The notes beneath the pieces are model-generated. The model was not told where the DNA came from, searched no databases, and saw only the letters and a list, made by a program, of their open reading frames with translations. Position numbers and translations under genes: made by a program. Positions 1 through 4,778 of a stretch of 5,759 nt of DNA are shown here, one piece after another. The DNA comes from Treponema sp. (GTDB lineage Bacteria; Spirochaetota; Spirochaetia; Treponematales; Treponemataceae): the NCBI GenBank assembly GCA_017544745.1, contig JAFYDO010000243.1, positions 1 through 5,759 on the forward strand, in the 5' to 3' direction. The number at the start of each line of letters is the position of its first letter. The stretch's first letter is position 1.

Positions 1-671
1 ATCAAGGTGTTGATTGCATCTGCCTGAGCAGCACCAGGAATTTCAATATAAATGCGGTCATCACCCTGCTGTCTGATTACAGGAGATGTAAGACCAAACT
101 TATCGATACGGCTTGTAAGGTTTTCGATGGCATTTGCCATTGCTTCCTTTTTAAACTCTGCAGCGTTATCGGCAGAAACAGAATCTCCCTGTGCCTCTAA
201 AACTGCATCCAGGTCTGCCTTTACAATAACGTTCATACCGCCGGAAAGATCAAGACCAAGCTTTACAGAATTGTCGTAGTAGCGTTTGGCCTTTAAAATC
301 TGGTCGCGGTACTTAGACTGAATTACATTCATAAAATCAAGCTCTGTATCGTAAGCTTTAAGAACATCGGCAACGGTCATTGTTTCCGGTGCCTTCTGGC
401 CGTAAGATTTATACTGCTTTGCGGCAGCCTTATTAAGCCATGCAAATTCTCCGTCTAAAACAGCAGATGAATCCTTTGCCAGATTTTTGATTGTACGTAC
501 ATCTTCTGCAGCCTGACTTTCGGCATAGTTCTTGATGTTTTCTGTAGACCCCAGTGCAAGCTGCTGAACTTCCTTAGGAGTTCTTGCATACCAGCTGATT
601 GATGGCCAGAGGAAAACGAAACAAAGAGCAAGAACCGCAAGAAGAATAACTAAGCGTGTTCGTTTGTTCAT
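1..671 (-). CDS. secD: Protein translocase subunit SecD, N-terminal part (runs off the window)
   Basis: SecD is an inner-membrane partner of SecYEG that, with SecF, uses the proton-motive force to help exported proteins finish crossing into the periplasm. The 223 codons seen here begin with a basic N-terminus (MNKRTR) and a first membrane helix at about residues 7-27. A mainly helical, Lys/Ala/Glu-rich stretch follows at about 31-135. The SecD hallmark LGLDLSGG lies at 138-145, and the conserved P1-domain segment around RQQGDDRIYIEIPGA at 200-214. The remaining periplasmic domain and the later membrane helices lie beyond base 1. The start is the ATG at 671-669, preceded by a CGGGGT Shine-Dalgarno-like site nine bases upstream. 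It follows the yajC stop by 21 bases, so the two are almost certainly one transcript, and secF is expected next outside the window. The family call is firm; the 3' end is missing only because of the window edge. Confidence 0.95.
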   Translation of the reverse strand, partial: MNKRTRLVILLAVLALCFVFLWPSISWYARTPKEVQQLALGSTENIKNYAESQAAEDVRTIKNLAKDSSAVLDGEFAWLNKAAAKQYKSYGQKAPETMTVADVLKAYDTELDFMNVIQSKYRDQILKAKRYYDNSVKLGLDLSGGMNVIVKADLDAVLEAQGDSVSADNAAEFKKEAMANAIENLTSRIDKFGLTSPVIRQQGDDRIYIEIPGAAQADAINTL

Positions 672-692
672 TTTTATTTTACCCCGAATTAT

Positions 693-1130
693 TTATTTAG
701 TTTCTTCCGAAGCAGCTTCTGCCTTAGGAGCTTCATCTTCTTCGGCTTTCTTTTTTCCAAATGAAAATTTCTTTGCTTTCTTTTCTGCAGCTTCTGCTTC
801 AAGCTTTGCCTTTTCTGCATCTGAAAGTTCTACAGAAGAAATAGCAGTACGATTGAATTCGATTTTGCAGTCATCGTCAACCTTAACAATTACAGTGTTT
901 TCCTTTACAGAAGAAATAACTCCGTGAATACCACCGATTGTAATTACTTTATCGCCTTTTTTAAGTGCAGAAAGCATTTTCTGTGTTTCCTTCTGCTTCT
1001 TATTCTGAGGGCGAATAAGGAAAAAATAGAAAATTACAATGATAAGCAATAAAGGAATAAAAGATCCTGCCATGCTAGCTGGACCTGCAGCCTGCTGTGC
1101 GCCAGCTGTCAAAAATGGAATGAAAGACAT
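693..1130 (-). CDS. yajC: Preprotein translocase subunit YajC
   Basis: YajC is a small single-pass inner-membrane protein that associates with SecD and SecF in the Sec holotranslocon. The 145-residue product has a short Ala/Gln-rich N-terminus and a membrane helix at about 22-39. This is followed by the family signature RPQNKKQKE (40-48) and the conserved cytoplasmic domain with KKGDKVITIGGIHGVI at 57-72. Residues 104-145 form a charged tail rich in Lys, Glu and Ala that is longer than in the roughly 110-residue E. coli protein. It looks like a helical or disordered extension of no known function. The ATG at 1130-1128 is supported by an AGGACGG Shine-Dalgarno (1136-1142 on the minus strand) with five-base spacing. 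Placement directly upstream of secD is the standard order. Confidence in family is very high; the role of the tail is unknown. Confidence 0.96.
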   Translation of the reverse strand: MSFIPFLTAGAQQAAGPASMAGSFIPLLLIIVIFYFFLIRPQNKKQKETQKMLSALKKGDKVITIGGIHGVISSVKENTVIVKVDDDCKIEFNRTAISSVELSDAEKAKLEAEAAEKKAKKFSFGKKKAEEDEAPKAEAASEETK

Positions 1131-1158
1131 ATTTTCCGTCCTGTTTTTTTATTTTTTT

Positions 1159-1174
1159 TTGATATTTATATCAA
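1159..1174. repeat. Perfect 7-bp palindrome in the yajC leader region
   Basis: TTGATAT, two bases, then ATATCAA form a perfect inverted repeat. On the minus strand it is followed by an A-rich tract (about 1144-1158) that runs up to the yajC Shine-Dalgarno. It lies immediately downstream of the start point predicted from the upstream hexamers, so it could be an operator or a weak 5' hairpin. The stem is nearly all A/T and no T-run follows it on the minus strand, so it is not a convincing terminator. Chance is a real alternative in such AT-rich DNA. Confidence 0.4.
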
Positions 1175-1181
1175 TTTTATA

Positions 1182-1210
1182 AGAATATCATTTATAAGGG
1201 GGTATGTCTA
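1182..1210 (-). promoter_or_regulatory. Candidate sigma-70 promoter for yajC-secD
   Basis: On the minus strand TAGACA (1210-1205, five of six matches to TTGACA) is followed after exactly 17 bases by TATTCT (1187-1182, four of six matches to TATAAT). The start of transcription would be near 1175, giving a leader of about 45 bases to yajC. The TPR gene upstream ends at 1222, only 12 bases away, and no terminator separates them, so read-through transcription into yajC is also possible. This is a pattern match only. Confidence 0.4.
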
Positions 1211-1221
1211 GTGTGTTTGCC

Positions 1222-3018
1222 CTACTGTATCAGCTGAGTAAGAGCTTCGTTGAGGCGCTTGTAAGAAGAGTCATTTGGATTAATTGCGACAACCTGCTTG
1301 AGGTAGTACTGGGCTTTGCGGTAGTCTTTTTTGTCGTAGTAGATTTCGTAGAGGCGGAAAAGAGCATCGCTGTTGCGCGGGTTTGCAATGAGGCTTGAGC
1401 GTAGGTCTGCAAGTGCTGAATCTTCGCTGCGTTCAAGGAAGCTTCGGCGGTAGTAAAGATAGCTCTTTATTTTTGAAGAAGAATTGGTGAGCATGGAATC
1501 TATAAGCTTAATTGATTCGTCGCGCGAAAGGACTTGTGTACTTGCAAGAATATAACTTTGAGTAATTGCTTCGCTTGAAGGATTTGACATATATGCCTTT
1601 TGCGCAATTTCCATTGCTTCCGCTTTTTTATTCAATTTAAGACAAACTGTTACATGCTTGAGTATAAGACTTTCGTTGTCGGACTGCTTTTTTACAAGAC
1701 TGCTGCTTATGTTGTATGCTTCCTGCCAGTTTTCGCGCTGAATAAGTCCGTTCAGGGCATAAATCTGTGCATCAATATTTGAAGGGCTTTTTTCAAGAAC
1801 AATGGCTGCAAGTTCGTCGGCGTACTTCCCTGCTACAGGTCCGTCGGTTGCAGAAGATATTTTTGCAGCAATAAGGATTGCCTCCACGTTGTCGGGATAC
1901 AGCTGCATTGCTTTTTCGATTGTTTCTGTTGCAGCAGTAGTATTCTTACTCCAGTCAAGCTGAACACGTGCGCGGAGAATAAGATAATCAATATTTGTAT
2001 CATTCTGGCGTGCATACATATCAAGCAGCGAAACCGCATGAATATAATCATTTTTTTCTATAAATATCTTTGCGCGGAACAGAACAAATTCCAGATCATT
2101 AGGAGTCTGCTGAAGTACACGTGCTACATATTCTTCGGCAGCGGTATAGTCACCCTTTTCAAAAGCTATGTACGCATTCTGCTTGAGTACAGCAAGATTT
2201 GTTTTGCTGTCTGTTCCAAGCTCCTGCATTATTGATTCAGCAAGTTCAGATTTTCCGTTCTTGCTCAAAACCTTTGCGTATTCAAGAATAATTTCCATTG
2301 TGTGCGAACCTGCATAGGCTTTTTCCAGGCAAGGTTCTGCCTGCTGGTATTTGCCGTTTTTTTCGTAATAAAGACCTGCCAGATAATTTGCAGCAACAGA
2401 ATCGGGATTCATTTTTAGAGAAGCCTCTAAGCCCTGCCCGCACTGAGCCTGCACATTTGCAGTTATATTTGGCGTAAGATAAACAAGCGACGGAAGGAAG
2501 GTAGAAAGAAAATCCCTGTTTCCTGTACTTGTGTCATATATTCCTTTTTTTACTGAATTAAGGGCTCCGGTATAAGGTGTATCTTCGGTTGTTTCGTAAA
2601 CATTCCAGGTTACCTTTTGAGACGGCCACAAAATGGTCATGAGCTGGGTTGCAACATAGACAAGCACCTTTTCGCTTTCGGTATAGTCGGCTTCGTTTTT
2701 GTGCAGGGCTGTCATTGCCAAAGATATAGACCGTGGAGAACCTATTTCTACATTCTGAACAATTTCATCATCAATCTTTGAAAAATAAGATTTGGGTTTG
2801 GTTGCCTGCGGAAGCTTGATTGATTCCATAGGCTCTTCGGGTTCGGCTTGAGCTTCTGTCTGAGCCGGAGTAAATTCTGCAGAAACATGTTCATTCTGCT
2901 CGGGTGTGGTTGAAGCACAGGATGTAAAGAATAAAGACACACAAAGAACGAGCGGAACAAGCACGCTAATTATGGAAGAGAAAGCATTATTCTTTAAAAA
3001 GCTCCTGAATCTAAACAA
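1222..3018 (-). CDS. Large TPR-repeat lipoprotein, function unknown
   Basis: I do not recognise a named gene. The 598-residue product opens with a lipoprotein-type signal peptide: basic FRFRSFLK, a hydrophobic core at about 16-31, and a relaxed lipobox FTSC with the lipidated Cys at 34. A Pro/Glu/Gln-rich linker follows at about 38-66, then a less regular region at 75-200. From about 205 to the end there are some ten to eleven TPR-like helix pairs. The clearest are at 205-236, 276-307, 308-341, 342-375, 450-480 and 547-582, with typical YxxA/G and NP-Asn/Asp spacing. TPR superhelices bind partner proteins, so an envelope scaffold or assembly role is inferred. The start is TTG: the codon just before it in frame is a stop, and no in-frame ATG precedes the signal peptide. 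It lies 21 bases after the upstream membrane-protein gene, implying one operon. Some internal repeats are weak and the number is approximate. Confidence 0.85.
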   Translation of the reverse strand: MFRFRSFLKNNAFSSIISVLVPLVLCVSLFFTSCASTTPEQNEHVSAEFTPAQTEAQAEPEEPMESIKLPQATKPKSYFSKIDDEIVQNVEIGSPRSISLAMTALHKNEADYTESEKVLVYVATQLMTILWPSQKVTWNVYETTEDTPYTGALNSVKKGIYDTSTGNRDFLSTFLPSLVYLTPNITANVQAQCGQGLEASLKMNPDSVAANYLAGLYYEKNGKYQQAEPCLEKAYAGSHTMEIILEYAKVLSKNGKSELAESIMQELGTDSKTNLAVLKQNAYIAFEKGDYTAAEEYVARVLQQTPNDLEFVLFRAKIFIEKNDYIHAVSLLDMYARQNDTNIDYLILRARVQLDWSKNTTAATETIEKAMQLYPDNVEAILIAAKISSATDGPVAGKYADELAAIVLEKSPSNIDAQIYALNGLIQRENWQEAYNISSSLVKKQSDNESLILKHVTVCLKLNKKAEAMEIAQKAYMSNPSSEAITQSYILASTQVLSRDESIKLIDSMLTNSSSKIKSYLYYRRSFLERSEDSALADLRSSLIANPRNSDALFRLYEIYYDKKDYRKAQYYLKQVVAINPNDSSYKRLNEALTQLIQ

Positions 3019-3029
3019 CTACGCCCACC
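3019..3029 (-). promoter_or_regulatory. Ribosome binding site deciding the TTG start of the TPR lipoprotein
   Basis: On the minus strand GGTGGG (3029-3024) sits five bases before the TTG at 3018-3016. The in-frame triplet immediately before the TTG is TAG, so translation cannot start further upstream. Starting later would remove the basic residues of the signal peptide. The Shine-Dalgarno match is modest. Confidence 0.5.
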
Positions 3030-3039
3030 ACAAGCAAGG

Positions 3040-3657
3040 TTATACATCTGAGTCTGACAGGATATCTGCAGAAACATCATCAGCTTCTATATTATCATTT
3101 TCGTCTTCTTTTACCACAAGGTTTGCATGTTTTTTCTGAAGAAGGAAAAATCCGATTATAAAAATGGCTGCCATTATTAAAAACAACGGACCACCTACAA
3201 TCGCAACAGTCTGGAAAGGAATTTTTATAATTTTAAATGAAAAAAGTGCAAACCAGCAGCCCAGCAGAAACAGAGTAACAGCTGCAATAAAATAGCCGAA
3301 CAGGATTCTTTTGTATTTAACGAGTCCTGCTACACAAAGGAATACTCCCGATGCAGCGCCAATCAAAGGCCAGTACTGATAAAAGGTATATCGAAAAAGA
3401 TTTTTTCCTATAAAGAAAAATAAAAGTCCCCAGAAAAACATCTGAAAGCCTATGAAAATCTGGTGTATCTTTTTTGAGTTTTTCATGGCAAGAATTACTA
3501 CGACTATACCAAAAAGAGAAACAAGGAGAGGCAGAACATCAAAATAAAAATTATTTACTTTTTGGTAAAACAGAAAATAAACAGCCGTAACAAGAATAAA
3601 AAGAGCTGCTCCAAGATAAGTCATAATATCTGTAACAAAAAAACGTCGCTTGTTCAT
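3040..3657 (-). CDS. Six-helix integral membrane protein, function unknown
   Basis: I do not recognise this 205-residue protein. It has a basic N-terminus (MNKRR) and six hydrophobic segments at about 11-31, 40-58, 66-84, 95-113, 118-140 and 149-173. A short charged C-terminal tail (about 183-205) carries many Asp and Glu residues (EDENDN, EADD, SDSD). The segment around YWPLIGAASGVFLCVAGL (95-112) recalls the Trp-Pro-Leu-Ile helix seen in small LiaF/LiaI-like membrane modules, but that is only a resemblance. No catalytic or transporter motif is visible. It is the first gene of its operon and is followed 21 bases later by the large TPR lipoprotein, so a membrane partner for that lipoprotein is a fair guess. 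The ATG at 3657-3655 has no Shine-Dalgarno and lies seven bases after a good -10 box, suggesting a leaderless message. Confidence 0.85.
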   Translation of the reverse strand: MNKRRFFVTDIMTYLGAALFILVTAVYFLFYQKVNNFYFDVLPLLVSLFGIVVVILAMKNSKKIHQIFIGFQMFFWGLLFFFIGKNLFRYTFYQYWPLIGAASGVFLCVAGLVKYKRILFGYFIAAVTLFLLGCWFALFSFKIIKIPFQTVAIVGGPLFLIMAAIFIIGFFLLQKKHANLVVKEDENDNIEADDVSADILSDSDV

Positions 3658-3664
3658 ATATTCT

Positions 3665-3693
3665 ATTTTATCTGCAAAATTTAATCTTTACAA
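3665..3693 (-). promoter_or_regulatory. Candidate promoter for the membrane-protein/TPR operon
   Basis: On the minus strand TTGTAA (3693-3688, four of six matches to TTGACA) is followed after 17 bases by TAAAAT (3670-3665, five of six matches to TATAAT). The -10 box ends seven bases before the ATG at 3657, so the expected start of transcription falls at or within a base or two of the initiation codon. Its -35 box overlaps that of the promoter on the other strand. Confidence 0.6.
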
Positions 3694-3718
3694 TAATAAA
3701 TCACTATGTTAGATTAAA
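3680..3718. repeat. 8-bp inverted repeat across the divergent promoters
   Basis: TTTAATCT (3680-3687) and AGATTAAA (3711-3718) are exact reverse complements separated by 23 bases, with centres 31 bases apart (close to three helical turns). The left arm lies in the spacer of the minus-strand promoter and the right arm covers most of the plus-strand -10 box. This is the arrangement expected for a dimeric or looping regulator that controls both directions. The arms are AT-rich, so chance cannot be excluded. Confidence 0.4.
3687..3715 (+). promoter_or_regulatory. Candidate promoter for the TPR lipoprotein-transglycosylase operon
   Basis: TTTACA (3687-3692, five of six matches to TTGACA) is followed after 17 bases by TAGATT (3710-3715, four of six matches to TATAAT). 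The -10 box ends seven bases before the ATG at 3723, and no Shine-Dalgarno lies between them, so the transcript is predicted to be leaderless or nearly so. The -10 box is weaker than that of its minus-strand counterpart. Confidence 0.5.
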
Positions 3719-3722
3719 AAAT

Positions 3723-4778
3723 ATGAAATTTCAAAAAACAAAGATAATATTACTGCTGTTGTGCGGAGTTTTTGCGGCTCATTCTCTGATTTCCTGTTCA
3801 AATCAGACTTATTCTTCTACTTTTACACCGGAAGAAACCCAGAAACAGCTTAATTACCTGCTTGAAACACAGGAGCTGGATTCCAAACAGCGCTATGCCA
3901 TAATAAATCAAATTGCAAATACAAAGCTTGCAGAAGAGGATTACCAGGGAGCAATCCTGCTTTTAACAGAATGGGTGGAAAAAAACCCGGAGGATATGTA
4001 CAACTCCTACTGGCTGCTTATGACTGCCCATGCCTATCTTTCGCTGGGAGCTGAGCCTGTTGCAGAATACTATTTTGACCGCATTCTTGCAAAATGTCCG
4101 GACCTGCTTGTAAAGGGAAATTCAATTCACTTTATGTGTCTGCAAAATCTTATTCAGATTAGTAAGACACCGAGCCACAGAATCAAATATTTTAACGAGC
4201 TTATAAACCGCTTTCCTCAGGATATTAATACTACCGAATTGTATCTGCGTCTTGCACTTGAATACGAAAACGACAATCAGTGGGATCAGGCACTCAAGGC
4301 CTGTGAGCTTTTTGTTCAGCAGGCAGATGCAACTACAATTCAGATTCCGGGTGAACCCGATGCCTATAAAAACGCACGTCACCTTGTAGATTTTAACAAC
4401 TCATCTAAGGACTGGACTTTTGAAACCTTGCAGGAGCTGGAAACTGCTGTACGCAAAGCAATCAACAACAGAGACTGGCGTGCTCTTGATAAATACAAGG
4501 CAAAGGTAAACTTTTTTACAATGTCGTGGAGACAGGATGAAACTGCAACCAACGCACAGGAAGAGTTTAGTATGGGTAACTGGATGATCCGTAAGGCTCA
4601 TTGTGCCGACACCCTTGATGAATCTTCTAACTCTAACGAAGCCTATTTAAAGACCTGGGGCTGGAACACCTATGTTTCTACCTGGTACCTTTATTTTAGA
4701 AAAATAAACTTCCCTCTGGACCCGGATATCAACGGTAACTGGGAATGGGCCGGAATCTATCTTGGAAACAAACTCTAA
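3723..4778 (+). CDS. TPR lipoprotein with tryptophan-rich C-terminal half, function unknown
   Basis: No named family is recognised. The 351-residue product has a clear lipoprotein signal peptide: MKFQKTK, a hydrophobic core at about 8-19, and lipobox LISC with the lipidated Cys at 25. TPR-like helix pairs are visible at about 72-126 (DYQGAILLL to YFDRILAKCPD) and 168-200 (NTTELYLRLALEY to LKACELFVQ). These are followed by a region of different character from about 230 to the end, containing nine Trp in about 121 residues (231, 252, 269, 287, 312, 314, 321, 340, 342). Aromatic-rich surfaces often bind glycans, so a peptidoglycan or sugar contact is possible, but this is inference. The stop codon overlaps the start of the downstream transglycosylase by one base, which implies coupled translation and a shared job in the periplasm. 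The start ATG has no Shine-Dalgarno and sits just after a promoter-like -10 box. Confidence 0.88.
   Translation: MKFQKTKIILLLLCGVFAAHSLISCSNQTYSSTFTPEETQKQLNYLLETQELDSKQRYAIINQIANTKLAEEDYQGAILLLTEWVEKNPEDMYNSYWLLMTAHAYLSLGAEPVAEYYFDRILAKCPDLLVKGNSIHFMCLQNLIQISKTPSHRIKYFNELINRFPQDINTTELYLRLALEYENDNQWDQALKACELFVQQADATTIQIPGEPDAYKNARHLVDFNNSSKDWTFETLQELETAVRKAINNRDWRALDKYKAKVNFFTMSWRQDETATNAQEEFSMGNWMIRKAHCADTLDESSNSNEAYLKTWGWNTYVSTWYLYFRKINFPLDPDINGNWEWAGIYLGNKL

Noticed and set aside
664..927. A plus-strand Ala/Ser/Phe-rich reading frame opposite yajC
   Set aside because: It is the antisense shadow of the Lys/Glu/Ala-rich YajC tail. The yajC frame has family motifs and a good ribosome site.
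1144..1174. The T-rich tract next to the palindrome as a rho-independent terminator
   Set aside because: The stem is almost all A/T, and the T-run lies before the stem on the plus strand (A-run after it on the minus strand), which is the wrong order for genes read in the minus direction. No plus-strand gene ends here.
3706..3717. A three-codon mini-ORF (ATG TTA GAT TAA) just before the plus-strand lipoprotein gene
   Set aside because: It overlaps the predicted -10 box, has no ribosome site and would lie upstream of the expected transcript start, so it is probably chance.
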